Origin: Prostheceraeus crozeri
Taxonomy: Eukaryota; Platyhelminthes; Polycladida; Euryleptidae
Length of the DNA stretch: 64,000 nt
Direction of reading: 5' to 3'
Assembly (NCBI GenBank): GCA_907163375.1
Contig: CAJQUW010007783.1
Coordinates: 1 to 64,000 of the forward strand
The translations under genes were made by a program, and so were the position numbers. The notes below the pieces were generated by a model. The model was not told the DNA's origin, did not search any database, and worked only from the letters and a program-made list of their open reading frames with translations. Position 1 is the stretch's first letter. Each line of letters starts with the position of its first letter. Shown here one piece after another: positions 32,885 through 46,334 of the stretch.

Positions 32885-35029
32885 ATTAATGTCGATAATC
32901 TGCATATCATTAGCGAAAGAAAACACAATTCTCTAGAATGAATGCATCACATAAACAAAGATATTTTTATTTTCTTGGATTCTTCGGCTGAAGCTATTTT
33001 TTATTAGAACATTGAAGTCGGAATAATGGTTTGGAATTTGCGGGCCACATCTATAGAAAATCAAACACGATTAATCGTTCAGCTGATTGCAGATGATTTG
33101 AATAATGATATTTACATGTAAGTCAGCTTATGTTTTGATTACACGATACAGTATCGAATTAGGCTGTTTTTCTGTACACTTGATTGAGCAAAGCGCACGT
33201 TTTCCCTGTAAGAAGGTTGAGAGCATTAGGTGGAGTGGTCGCTCTGAAGTCAATGTCTCGGTAGTACTTCAATTATCAAACAAATCCAATGTATATTTAA
33301 TCACAATGATTCTGCAATATAAAGCGCAGCCATTTCGTTCAAACACGATCGAAGTTCTCATACTGCTGATGAGGAGAGAACGTTCTGTCAAGCAAATTCA
33401 AGCTTACCTCCGCTTACCCCGGAAATAATAAGGAATGTATCTTGCGTGGTTAGGGAAGAATAATAACTTTTGCTGAGTCTACAAGTTTTTTGTTTAGGAA
33501 GCACTTTCGGTGTTAATGAACGAGCATAGAATGACATCGTAATCATGATTGAGAGCATACCATAAGGCTTTTTAAATAATAGCGTTTCTGTCTATAAACG
33601 ATATATTTAGCTCCTATGTAGTTTGGGGAAGGATGGCTGCCATCTTTGGAAGATGAAATACGAGATCTCTTAAGCATCATTGAATAATGAGGATGAATTG
33701 ATAAGATAAGTCTGATAATTAATAAATGATATCTAATTATCTTTGTAGCAAATAATAAAACAAAGCAGCCACTTTTCGTAATTAACTTGGAGTGAAATTG
33801 TGCCAAAGGGCTTTCTGTAGGAACATCCTTCCTGCCATCATCAGGGAAATTGTCTAGTAACTGAGAAATACATGCACATAAATTTCTACGTGAGATATTC
33901 AAAATCATCAGGCCATTCTATGGAAATCTGAATCTATGACAAGCAGAAACTATGATAATATCTCAAAACATATTGAGTAGAACTCAAAACACAGGTGAAT
34001 GTAAAAAAGTAAAAAAAATGGATTAGAAAACGGAAAGAAAAAATGAAGAGCCACGCTGGGAAAGTTGCTTATTCAAAACTGGAGACCTGTTCTTTATGAA
34101 GAGGGCCTCTTCAATGCGCACAAATGAAGTCCTATAAAGGATAGTGAAATTGTTCATGATCTTTCAATGGTCATGATTTCACCATAAGTTGCATGTAATT
34201 ATGAAAAGTGGTTGTTTTGTTTTATTATATGCTACAAAAATCTATAGGAAAATGTTTTTAAAAGAGAAAAATTGCTGAATCTTCATCCATGACAATCAAC
34301 TGCTGTACATTCACATTCATTAAGAACTAGCGCTCTTTAATATCTTGATTGTTAATTGATATTTGCCTAACTCTTATTGCATTTTATTGCTTTAGGGACT
34401 GAAGACGGTAATCTGACTAACGGCTATTACTATCAAGCAACACATTGTTTTCACTTTTACAATTTAACGGTTTCTCGCTTGTGATGATAGACAACTAAAT
34501 CAGGAAGAAAGTAATCCAATCTACTACTGCTGTTGACCTTTTTCTGAAAAATTCATTAGTCAGTTTTCTAATTAATCATTTATTACTTTTACTATCAATC
34601 TCAGCCAGGCTTGTATCATTTACTTAATGAACGACTATTCCTGGATACATGGTGCATAATTTTGATTTGTTTATCTGCGCAAGTTCTATTTCTAATTTAC
34701 TAAGGGAATGGAAATGCACTCAGGTCGATAACTTGATGTAGTTAGTGCAAATCTGTTGTTCCATGGCTTAATGATAAATGACATCACTGAGCGATCTGGA
34801 GGTGTGGGGATTAATTCCATCCACTTATAAAAATACTTAAAGGAAAGGGCCCATAGCTCTTCCTCGTGAGCGTCACTGTTCCAAGAAACTAGACATCCTC
34901 CTTCCTCGACCCCTGATATCGATTGTGTGTCCAAATAAATGCTGTAGTGAATGAACTACACACTTTTTTCTTACACCAAAACTGCTTCCCTCTTAAATAT
35001 TCTACATAGCATACACTCTTGACTTACAG

Positions 35030-35326
35030 ACTTCGAAGCAACATGGGGATCTTCCTTGATGTCGGTCAGTTTTGCAGCTGGATCAGTTGGCCAGATTGAA
35101 TTGCCACCGTACAAGTCTTATCCCGATGCCATTGTCCAGTGGAAAGTAGATTCTCACTTGGTCAATTCCGGAACTTATTCACTGCGCCATTTTGAATCCA
35201 TTCTGACCAAGAAGCTCATCATTCTTGACTTGCCATCATTTTATTCGGGTTACATCTATAGAGCAAGTGCAAGTGTCATCTTTTCTTCGGCGATGCAAAC
35301 TCCTCCTTACAATTTAGTGGTCACCG
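35030..35326 (+). CDS. sdk: sidekick, Ig domain 2 exon (cysteine-less Ig)
   Basis: A 297-nt exon, phase 1 at both ends, from acceptor TTACAG (35029) to donor GTAAGTTAAA (35327). It encodes YFEATWGSSLMSVSFAAG...IELPPYKSYPDAIVQWKVD...ILDLPSFYSGYIYRASASV...PPYNLVVTG. It has the strand pattern of an Ig domain, including the C-strand tryptophan (VQWKV) and an F-strand GYIYRA, but neither canonical cysteine. Human SDK Ig2 as I recall it also lacks both cysteines ([22 protein letters not shown]...GRYYVQAV). This supports orthology and argues that the missing disulphide is ancestral rather than decay. Confidence 0.85.
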
Positions 35327-35595
35327 GTAAGTTAAAAATAATGTGTCATCATTGATTGACAAATCTGTGTTGACTAAACTGAATTTCAATTTTTTTGTTT
35401 GTTTCATACTGTCAACATACTGTCTCAATTGGTAAACGGACTAAACTCATGACTTCATTTGTGTTTTTCAAGTAACTCCGACTTACGCCCACAGTGCGAG
35501 TAAATGAGTCATGGTTCTAACACACAATTTATGAGCGGGTTTCAGCACATTTTAATGATAGAAACCTTTTTATTCACTTAAAACATCATCAGGGA

Positions 35596-36424
35596 CATAT
35601 AGTAGATATATGTAGATAGAGTGTCGACTCAAAAAGTATCTGTGTACACTGAAAATTTTTATATGAAAAGATTCAGTTTTTTGCGAAGATTACGTTCCTG
35701 CGGTCCAAAAAATTATTTGAGCAGTTTTTAAAAAGCTATTTTTTCAAATTATTCCTGTATTTATATACTACCGAGATGACGCCCCTTTATAAGTAGCATG
35801 AAACAAGTTGGATATCAAAAGGAATTAGTATTTGCTAACAAGCATCGTAATTAAGCGGAAATTGAGATGATTATCAAAGGAAATTCATGAGCTGCATTAC
35901 ATGCAAATCTTCATAAAAACGTCAACATCTTATTGTGCCTTCTTGGCTGAAATTTCAAGTTTTTAATTCCATTTTCATCGGTATAATCAATTTTGTGATT
36001 CAGTCAAATTTGAATGTGGTAATGCCAACCCATTTACATCTTTTGACTTTATTGTGATCATTGTCAGTGGTTATTTTATTTTGCTCAACTCATTTTTGAT
36101 CACGCTCATGAAAGTGCTTTCATTGATAAGGCTATGCATTCAAGTGATAGTAACCCATCGGATTGCTAATTTAACAAACTATATTTGATATTACCTCTCC
36201 ATAATGGTTTACATGACACGGAGGACTTGTAAAATGCTATTGTTCCTTCTGTTTTGCTATCACGATCACTCAAATCCAAAATTTCTCCAAAAGTGTAAAA
36301 ATTTGCATATCTCACATGTGGTGCTGGGTCTCATTCGAGTTCATTTAATAAAATCGAAACTGTATACACAAAGTGGATTTAATTACTGCTGAGTTGCTAC
36401 TCTACCTAATATACTTAATCTATG
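35596..36424 (+). mobile_element. MITE family 1, copy E (829 bp, perfect 8-bp TSD)
   Basis: Same orientation as the copy at 1987 and closely similar along its length: TGAAAATTTTTATATGAAAA, TTGGATATCAAAAGGAATTA and the TTTAATAAAATCGAAAC block are all present in order. It is flanked by a perfect octamer ATCAGGGA at 35588-35595 and 36425-36432, which fixes the element ends as CATATAGTAG... and ...CTTAATCTATG. It lies in sdk intron 3, about 270 bp after exon 3. The target octamer belongs to one arm of a small palindrome (36425-36478). Confidence 0.9.
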
Positions 36425-36478
36425 ATCAGGGACATCCATGATATAAGATAGATATCTTACATCATAGATGTCCTTGAT
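36425..36478. repeat. 54-bp palindrome at the MITE copy E target site
   Basis: ATCAGGGACATCCATGATATAAG (36425-36447) and its inverted copy (36456-36478) pair at 20 of 23 positions around an 8-bp spacer ATAGATAT. The first eight bases are the right-hand target duplication of the MITE at 35596-36424, so the element inserted exactly at the outer edge of this palindrome. Confidence 0.75.
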
Positions 36479-38274
36479 ATCATGAATTCTTTTTTGCCAA
36501 AGGTACAGGAGTGTCTATGATGGTGCATTGAATACTTTGCTTTATAATATTTAGCTGGGCCTGAATGTACTTAAGACAGTTAAAATTGAAGTTCATGTGG
36601 TTTTCATCTTATTCTAGAACTTTTGGATTTAGTTTTCGTTCAAACATGCATTTTTGCTTATTTTTTGACATTAGTTGAAGAGGTGAGGCGTCAAGTTATG
36701 CTCTTATACAAGCGACGCAATTTGGTAACTTGAAAGTCGTAGTCACTCTGGCATCCATTATTGATGCATTTCTGCATGAGAGAGTTTAAGTCTCTCTTCT
36801 TTGAGAAAATGAGGATTAAAGATAAGCAAGTTACATTTCCTCTATCTTTCCTGTGCTCGACATTGTGGCATTTCTCCAACTGTGTTAAAAATTTGGTCTT
36901 CCAGACTTTTTTAATTAAAATTTTGATCAACTTGAAAGAAATCTTGGATGAAGCTATTTTTTTAGTACTCTGACTTATTATCTATTCTGCGTATGTATGG
37001 GTGGATTAAAAACTTCCCATTTCATAAAATGACATCTTTTCTAAGATGCCATTGAATGCGCACAAGAGAACTCATATCAGCTGCTATCTTATTTCGCTTA
37101 ACTGCAATTGATCCATTTCTGTGCCGCGTAACCTGTATTAAATTGTTGTGAAACTTTGACAGTTTCAACAACAAATTCATAATGCGAAAGTCAAACAGTG
37201 CATTCAAACTATTCGATTGTATTGATCTGATTGAGACATCTAAATCTAATCTTGATTTTAGTGTATAGGTGTAGATTATGCAGACTCGTACATAGAAAAC
37301 CGTCCTTATACCCGGAGCAGTTCAACTATAAAAGGTGAAATTTGAATCATTTTTAAAAAGATAGAATTTTTCATGCAAGTTCACTTGGATCTGCGTGTAG
37401 TAGGACATTCATGTCATTTTAACTTGCGATTGAACAAGTCCTCTTCTACTGATATCCCCTTTTATCCACTCATTTTTAAAATATCCCCCTTTTCACTTCG
37501 ATTTAGGCAAGCATAGATGATATCGTATTGTAAGTTGTCCGTAAAGTCTATTACTTGTTTTTGATAAGTTAGATGTCTATCGATGTTGAACAGGACAGTT
37601 GTCATTTTGCTTTTAATGTAATCACGGACAAGTGATCCCTTCACCACTGAAACGTGATGATTTGGCATGCTTTTAGTTTTCAAATAGGTAACAAATACTC
37701 AAGGTTTTAACATGAAAATATATAAAAATTGCATAACGTTGAGATACAATGAATTATTTTTTTTTGACAGACAGACAGACAAATATCAAAACTCACATTC
37801 CCGCTCATGCTTATCAAGAATGGCAAACTCGACATTTTTACATTGAGTGTGTGATTATCTTGTTAAAAAGGAATGCACATCGATTTATATCCTCTTTCTG
37901 TTGATATTCATTTTACTTTTGACTGTACTATGCATTCAACGTTCATTTTTATTTAATTTTTATCCTGGAACAAGCTGCTTATGAACAAATTTGCGTATGC
38001 ATCACTGGTTGGAGCTCCAAACAAGTGAAAGCTTATTTGCTTTAGTCTTCGTTTTCAATACCAGATGATCTATAAATCAGACAACCCTTCCATGATGTCC
38101 TTCAATTAAGTTACTAACACTTATCACTGAAATGTTCAAAAGATATCACTTTGACATGTTCTTACTGTCATGAATCCTTCATTATCAAACGTTTGTCTGT
38201 GCTTTTTATGACAATGAAGTGCTATATTTTGTGATCTAGAGCGGTTTAATACGCTGCAAGATGAAGTTATGTGT

Positions 38275-38386
38275 ATTAGATAGAGTACTTACATGTATTT
38301 CGAGTACTTTAAGAAGATAAACACGAAGACTGAGAGTTTGAGTGCTTTATCTTCTTAATGTATGAAAAGAAAGTACTCTATCTAAT
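38275..38386. repeat. Foldback repeat, 112 bp
   Basis: Outer arms ATTAGATAGAGTACTT (38275-38290) and AAGTACTCTATCTAAT (38371-38386) pair perfectly over 16 bp. Inner arms TTAAGAAGATAAA and TTTATCTTCTTAA pair over 13 bp, with unpaired interruptions between the two stems. It is probably a tiny MITE. Flanks show no convincing duplication. Confidence 0.75.
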
Positions 38387-41300
38387 TGAAAACATGTTTT
38401 CCATTTGAAAGCAGTGCCATATTTTCTCTTGGAAAAATAAAGCATCGGTGAGGAAAATGAAGTTCAGTTCTCTTAGATATATCTGCAATTTGTCGGAAGT
38501 TATCATAGATACACAAGATATATCTGTGCTTTACAGAACTCTTAGAAAATCCTTTTCTGAGATAAATGTAAGATAAAAATAAACTGGTTGAAAATCCGGT
38601 TATCACACCGGAGCTGATCTGTCAGATTATCTTATTTTGATGAATTTAGTAAGTAGGCCATCGCAAATATTCACAGGAAACCTTCTTTTGGATCTGCACC
38701 GATAAACTATCACTTCAGATATCATACAAATCAAAATGTAATCCAGTTTGTTGTGATGATCCTGTGCGGTTTTCATGCATTGCAATAGGTGCTAAATTTT
38801 ATGAAGCACCAAATCGAATTCTTAAGAAACAGTTGCCTAAACAACTGCTCCTCGTGCAGACGTAGATATGTCTGGCATCCAAATATGGGATGTTTGCAGG
38901 AAAATCCATTGCAAACTGTGACATGTTTTCATGCATACGGCTCTGAATTTGCTGGCATTATAAAGCATCTAATATTCTATGGGTTGATTAGACAACTAGT
39001 CGTAATGCAGCTGAAGCGATATTTGAACTCAAAATGTGGGCTGGAGATGATCCTGCTAATACACTCATCTAAATAATTACATAATACACTTATTACTGAT
39101 ATTGAATTATTGGTATAGCCATTAATATCTTCGGCCGGTATCTATGATCAGCATGTTCTCTGGTCATCGGGAGATAGAGGGCTTCAGATTTTTAATGACC
39201 TCACCAGGTATGGATGTAGAGACGGGTGCAGCACATAATGTAAACGTAATATTTTCATTAAATTGGAGGTGGACAATTTTACTACGTGGGACTGAATACA
39301 AAGTATTAATGCCTGCTACTGCTTGAAATTGAAGTTATTTTCAAAATACTTGGATTTCACGGTTTTTAAACGGTTAATTATCATATCGAAATATTTCGCG
39401 TGAAATATGAAACAACGATACACAACTTCGATACTACAATCCTAAAAAGTTTAAGACACGGCTCCCAAAATCTCAAGATTTTCTAATATCTTCATCAGAT
39501 GTTCGAAATATCAAGAAATGTATCCGGAATTTCCTGAAGGATGCAATTGCATGTAAAAGATAACTTTAATTCAATCAATACTTCCAAAATCTTCTTTCCT
39601 GTAAATTTCCAATTGAATTGCCGAAGACAGGCTTTGATATCGGGTCGTTATTACTCAAAGTTTTATGAAATAATGCTCATTATTAGTCTTTCAACGCAAG
39701 AATTAGTGATGTTATTCGAAATGTATTATTCACACTTGTACTCCGAAAGACCATTGGTGCGTATGATTGTACAAGCCTTTTGAGTTATAACATGATTTCA
39801 ATAAGTGACAAACAGCTTGAGGGACTCTACATTGTTTCCTAATTCACCGATATTTGCGGAATATTGTATTATATATTGCAGAACTCTAAAAAGTCAGCTT
39901 TATCTTCAAACTTCATAATCGACCCGACTTCTTTATGTACCTCTGTCTACTCGTACTAGGACAATTTTCCGAATTATCGAATGTACATCACTTCAGACAA
40001 TTACAAAGTTTCCATTGTTCTCATTTTCGGAATATCAAATTCTCAGGCATCTCCCTGTCTGTCTTGGATGATAAGGATAGTGATGAGTGAGAAAGTCTCA
40101 GAAGCATTGATAAGTATTTGAATTACCTGTCATTTAAATTGATAAGCAGTGACAGGATGATAAGTTCATCTCAATCATATTCTAAACTGCGAAGAGTAAT
40201 TCATATCAGCAGCAAAAGTGTCGCTGAATTTCCGTGATATATCTGATCGTTGGTAAGAAACTTTGTCTGATTGAGAAAAAATGGTTTGGAAAGACATTCC
40301 ATTTCAGGCGAGTAACCATATCGCTCATTTCTATGTTATTAGTTTAGTTGCGCATTTGATGGTCGAATTGAGATTGTTATTTTATCGCATGGTTTTCTCG
40401 GCCTAACTTAAATCTCTGTTCGGTGTGAAAGCTGTTGTTATCGAAGAAATTTTATAAAGTCATGCAGCTGGAGAAATACTTTATTCAAATACTGATCGTA
40501 ATTCAGACATATTACTCGTAAGAACAAATGAAATTATCCAAATTTTACTTTCAAGTGCCGACAATATCTTTCAATTAATCAACTCGTGTCTACCAGCACA
40601 TTGATTCTATTCAGAATTAATTTTCAAAGTTCATTTCTCTCGCAGACGTGTAGCATGAGAACAGGCAAGTCGTAGCATATTGTATATTGTATTTGTGTTA
40701 TTTTTGAATTGATGAAAGTTATTTGTGGTAGTCAAAACCTCACATGCTTCCTGTTCCACTTGCACAAATGGTCTCAGGTTATGGTTGCCTCCATCTGTCG
40801 AAGTGGTTGATTAAATTAAGGAGACTTCTACAGATTCTTTCCGAAACTGGCCTTGCAGGCTGGCAGTTTCAATATAATTTCTGCGGAGCTCATTGTCAAT
40901 GAAATCGCGGGAGCTGGTGATTTGTCTTTGATAAGTTGAGACGTATTTTCCGAAGTGGGAACATAGTATCAGAGGACAACTGCACTAATGTGAAATTACG
41001 TGACACGGCCTGCGCGATCTGTTTATAAATCCAACAGGAGTGAGATTGCGTCTTCTCATTAGCATTGTTTGTCGGGGAAGAGATTCTTTAAGACTTAGAT
41101 AATGCCAGATTTTTAAAAAGATTATTTTTTTGTAAATTTATGGAAATATTTTAAGCTATTCTCGTCAGAAAATCACAAGATAAGGGTGTGGCAGAGATAT
41201 CAAATAGATATTGTAGGTTTAAGTAGTGGCGCGTTAAACTATTCATTCCATCCTAGTGTTAAAGTGGATTGCAATATCGAGAAACCTCTCAAACCTTTCG

Positions 41301-43329
41301 GCATTAAATCCCTTGGTATTTAATGAAATGTCAGGGTCTTGAAAATTCAAACTAGCAAGCACGATGATCATGCTTACAAAGCTTCAACGGATAGTTTTAA
41401 GTTATGTAGAAGTCATGATAACAGTAAACTTTAAAATAGTACATTTTTTCAATAGAATATGGAGGCAGTGGGGATTATTTTACTAATTACTTATGTTAAC
41501 TTTACGAAGCATCAGTAGTTGATAAAAATTAATGACATGTTCAATTGATACCCAATGAAAGCAACTTGATATGCTAATTGCAAATCCCAAATTTACTCTG
41601 GGTATGGCTGCGCAGTAAATATTTTGATAGCTGTGTTGATTTTGAGGGATCTGAACTAGACCTTCTGCTGATATATGATTATTTAAGTCTGTTCCCATTT
41701 TTTAGCTGAGGATGCAGCTCAACGCGATTCTATTTACATTGTGCTTTCAAAACCCCACATTTATTGATTATTACTGATACACTGACTCTGAGCAATAAGT
41801 AGTCAATAAATACCCGAGGAAATCACTTAATGAACTAAATGCGTATCTCGGAATTATCTAGGTAAATAATGGCTAGAGTTTGATCACTGAGTAATTCTAT
41901 CATTGGTCTGGTTCAGCGATGAAACACAACTTTTGCAGCAACAAAGCCACAAGGAATATAAAAGTCCTTTTAAGAGCTGATCATATCGTCTACTTTACAT
42001 CTGCAGTCTGTTCAGATCCATCTTTGCTGCTAAACGAACTTATTTACTTTTATTAGGATTCGTGACTCAACAGGATGCGATTTATGCAGCGCAGTCTAGA
42101 GTTGGACGCGACTTAAAGTGTGGTTGATAATCAACACACTTATATTAAGGCAGATATCCATCATTCTGAAATCTTTCATTTCCACAAGGTAGCCATTGTT
42201 GATATTCATATTTTCTAATTATTTAGTCGCAGAGGGGTACTAATTATGAATAACTAACATTTGGAAGTTTACTAGCTGTTGTATTATTGGCTGTCTCTTT
42301 GATTGATGAAATACATGTAGATGCTCAGACCGATTTTTTTATATTTGCGTCTAATTAGCAACTGTAGTCACACTCATTAATCATGTGCATTGCGGCATTG
42401 TTGATGGTGTACCACCTCTGTGGTCCTTTGGCATTGTTGACAATTTAAATGCCACCTGATGGGAGATAACTAAATCAAAAGGAGTACATTTTGCAAAATT
42501 AGCGCATTTTAATATTGAGAGCTCTCAGTTGTGCGTTGAGATTTTCAAAAGGTGTGAACGGTTTGAAAGTAAAAGTCTATCATGAGGCATCTATTGATTT
42601 AGATTCATTGTTTAATATTAATCATTCTACTTTCGTTTTTATCTCATAATCAGTGTCATAAAAGTCAACGTGATGATGTTTTAGACAGCAGTCTTGATGC
42701 AGACAAGTTTTGTTACAATACCTTGATGTCAAATTTATGATAATTTTAAGCATGCTTCGAAACAAATCTATAGACCCAGTTTGAAATCACTCTTTAAATG
42801 ATGGTGTTCGTGTTTACCAGACTTCGAGTGGGAATCAATTTTTATTTCAAAATTCGTGATATTGCGCGAGTTTGATGTATTGTTGTTACAGTCTCGTCTT
42901 TCTGGGATTGATAAACTGCATTTGGTTGAATGGAAATTATTCACCGAACTCATGAGCTGTCGACTTATTTATTTATACAATGACACGAGATGTTACGCTG
43001 CATTTGATACATTAGCTTCAACTTTTTATATCTGATTATCCTTCATGATTACGGAAGTCGAAAAACTGATCATTTTCATCGACTCCACGAACAAAGTAAT
43101 TATCCAACCATGACTAATGTTCATTTATAATACACCTATGAAAGCGCGCGTATAATGATGTTTGAGGAGCAATAATGAAAATGAAACATATTTCATTGTG
43201 CTTTTCAATTGTCTATTTCAATGGAATTTGTGATGATTGGATGGATGGATATACCAGACGTTTTATATCGTGGACACCGAAGAGAAAATTTTTCTTCGTT
43301 TTTTTATCTTACATATTGGACCGCTTTAG

Positions 43330-43519
43330 CGGTCTCCGTGGCACAGTGGTTAAGTGCTTGGCCTAGCGATCTTTCGGTCCAGAGGTCGACCCCCCGAAAG
43401 TGTCATTGGAAGTCTTCATGAAGGGCATTCGGACTAAAAGTACCACAACTCTCCAGATTAAAGTCTGACTGTGTCAGCATCGTCCAAGCCTCTGTATTGG
43501 GGAGTGGTGACGTTAAACC
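43330..43519 (+). mobile_element. SINE family V, copy 1
   Basis: A tRNA-headed SINE. The head reads CTCCGTGGCACAGTGGTTAAG (A-box-like GTGGCACAGTGG), then TTGGCCTAGCGATCTTTCGG, then the B-box-like AGGTCGACCCCC. The body has GTGTCATTGGAAGTC and GGGCATTCGGACTAAAAG, and the tail CATCGTCCAAGCC...GTGACGTTAAA. The head spacing resembles a long-variable-arm tRNA such as Ser or Leu. Related copies lie at 47930, 58982, 59271 (reverse) and 62071. The left end abuts a 16-bp palindrome GACCGCTTTAGCGGTC. Confidence 0.8.
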
Positions 43520-43657
43520 ATCATTTTTTGTTTGTATCCTACTTGCATATACCGGTGTCCTATAAAGATAGAAGATGCGCATTCGAAATGAATGTGAGCG
43601 TAAATTCGATGCGAGGAATATCATCATGTAGAAACAGGTGTTACAGTTTAAATGGGA

Positions 43658-43803
43658 AAGAGCACTACTGTGTGCCCGAGACACAGTGCTGCGGTGTGCT
43701 CGGGGCACGTTACTTCGAATCGGTGTGCAAAGGATACAGAACTGCAATGTGTACAGGACTCAGTACTGCGATGCAAACAGGAAGCAGCACTGTGATGTGG
43801 CAG
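43658..43803. repeat. Degenerate 24-bp tandem repeat (about 6 units)
   Basis: Units such as GATACAGAACTGCAATGTGTACAG, GACTCAGTACTGCGATGCAAACAG and GAAGCAGCACTGTGATGTGGCAG follow head to tail and share the core CAG-x-ACTG-C/T-GATG. The first units are more diverged (CACAGTGCTGCGGTGTGCTC). The block creates chance open frames of 88-118 codons on both strands. Confidence 0.65.
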
Positions 43804-45361
43804 AATTATGTGATACTAGAGCATTAATCCTCCTACCATTGATGAAATATTGTGGACTAAATAGTAATCAAGTCATTTGCTGTCGAGACGTGTTTATCAA
43901 CTAAATAACAGCTCAAAGCTTCTTATTTCCACACAGCAGGAGAAAATGATAAGAAATCATGTAGAAAACTGATTTATTTGGTTTCAAATTATGCACGCTG
44001 ATGCGGTGCACATTCAAAGCTGATACTATAAGCTGTGATGGTTACTGGTGTCCTCTCTCCATTTTTATGATTGTTGTGTTCAATGTTCGCAATCATCTGG
44101 GACGACTTCAATAAAGTTGTGAAATGCATTGCTGACATATAGGTTTCTTTTGTCTTTGAATTCGGAATGTAGATGGAATGAGATGGCATTTTGTTAACAT
44201 TAACATATGATGATGAATGACTCCAATTCACATTCACACAGAATGAGAAACGGATATCAAAATCATATTCCAGTTGTTGAAGAAGTATGTGGTGAATGTT
44301 TTGTAAATTTTCAAAAGATTGACAGAACAATAGACACAAAACGGTGCAGTTTTTGTGATTAGAGAATGGTTTATACTCATATCCAACTCGACGTGACATG
44401 CATACTTCTGTTTACTATATGAAATGACTATGATAACAAATATTTCGCTCGAATCGTACGACAATGGATGTCATGAACAAGCAAATCAATACTACAAGAT
44501 AGAGACAGCTCAATGAGAGAGTTAGAATATCAGCAAATGTGTGAAATTTGTCGGTTAACATTTCTTATCAAATACAAATGCTTAATTTTCAGCCATTATA
44601 TATCGCAGTGAAAAGTGATGACAACTCATGCATTTCAAGAACAGATGAGAAATAATGACACATCTCTAGAATAAATGACGAATTCATTAGAGAATAATTG
44701 TATGACTGTGTACAATGATAGTTATCTGCTCAATTTCATAAAAGTACAAGAAATTCATGAATACAAAAACAGCTCACATGCCTTTTGAAGAACTTGCAAG
44801 TGAAGAGAAAATTGAAAGCGAATCGGCAGTAACTTATTCCAAATCTGCCGGTATAAGCAAAGAAGTCGCAAAAACATCCGATTTAACAGTTCTGTGGAAC
44901 AAAGTGCAGAGAAGTAGAGTGAATATACTGTGTACCAACCGTAACATGGATGCTGTTTGTTCATTTAATGTCAAAACACCAAGATGTTTTCCATCATGCA
45001 ATGAATGCTTCCTGAAGTTCTAAGGTTTGAACCGATCATGTCATGCAAACTTCATCGCATAGCGTATCGGATTGGCAGAAATATCAACTGTTTTGTGATG
45101 TAAACTTTTGGATATTTAAAATGAATCCCATGAATCGTCGTCATATCCAGCGAAATAATGTTAGAATGCATTTTTTGTACATGAATTGTAAAAAATTATA
45201 GACATTTTTACATAGGAAGCACAGTCAGATTTCTGGACACGCACATCTTACTCACCGTCATTCCTCTGTTTACAAACACCTTCAATTGTGCAAATCCGAT
45301 ATTGATGCAACAGCGATTGATAGAGATATCAAGGCCATCAACTTACGCCTTCGAGAATCTG

Positions 45362-46334
45362 CAGTGCTGCCGTGGTGATGAATTTCCTATCCCCATCCTC
45401 ACCCTATCCCCATGGAATTCCTGTGCATATCCCCACACGAGTTGTTATCATATTCCTATATATGGACAAAATATATTATTGCGATTACGATGTTCTACAT
45501 GTTGAGAATAAAATGCATGTACCTATACACGTATTTGTCGGTATTGAGTACCTTGGGTAAGTATTCAAAACTTATTACTGAAAATAGGAATAAGGCTATA
45601 TAGTACTATATATAGTATTATAAAAGTTAGTGAAGGGCTTTCCATGTCCCCATTGTGATTGCATCTATTGGGATGTTCGGTATTTTGTGCACAGTTAAAT
45701 TATTCCTAGTGATTACTTGGTATTTCTTGGTTATCTAACTATCTTTGGCTTTAATATGACCTTGTTTGACTTCTGAACAAAAAACTAACTTGATAAATTT
45801 CTGCCGTTCATTTCCATTAGGAGTCTACATACTGCTATATCATGATCAGTATATCTGCTTATAAAAGAATCCACTAACATTACGCCTCTACTTTCCATGT
45901 GATAATTCAGAATATCATGAAACCTAAGACCAAAAACTCTTATTATTATAAATTGTCGAAGCAATAAACGAACAAATTTTGTTGCACATATTCTATTAAA
46001 GTTTCAAGCACTGTAGGGAAGTTAATAATCTCAGCTATTCTTTATCCCTAGTTTTCACGAGTCTTCGAAAGTCACATGAGTGGCTGGTGGATACTTAATT
46101 CTAATTCGAGGTCCAATTGAAGTTAGCTGAGCGCTCGAGACACTATTTCTGGACGTTGACGACAGAATGTATGAAGTGCAGTATGTACATTTTCTTAAAT
46201 TATGGAAGTAATTTTATCAACACAGTGATAAGCTCTGAATTCCCCACATGTGGGAATCCCCATGTGGAAAATGTCAATCCCCATCCACACCCCATTGGGA
46301 TCCTGATTTAATCCCCATCACCACGGCAGCCCAG
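45362..46334. mobile_element. hAT-like non-autonomous element H2 (973 bp)
   Basis: The left end is CAGTGCTGCCGTGGTGATG and the right end inward is CTGGGCTGCCGTGGTGATG. Flanking octamers AGAATCTG (45354-45361) and AGAGTCTG (46335-46342) agree at 7 of 8. Both subterminal regions carry many copies of the word TCCCCAT: three within 45390-45435, and several between 46240 and 46320, including the palindromic CCCCACATGTGGG. These are likely transposase-binding sites. There is no transposase frame. Confidence 0.8.

Larger units (their letters stand above)
26295..35029 (+). other. sdk: sdk intron 2 (8.7 kb)
   Basis: Donor GTAAGC, acceptor CTTGACTTACAG. It contains two LINE 3' fragments, one hAT-like element and a solo hAT-like terminus, listed separately. 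The remaining stretches (26300-27360, 27800-30440, 32885-35029) are AT-rich; I see no exon or structured repeat in them. A 121-codon minus frame at 33543-33908 is not recognisable. Confidence 0.6.

Noticed and set aside
33543-33908. 121-codon minus-strand frame
   Set aside because: No recognisable domain, Leu/Ile-rich AT composition, no splice or promoter support; likely chance in an intron.
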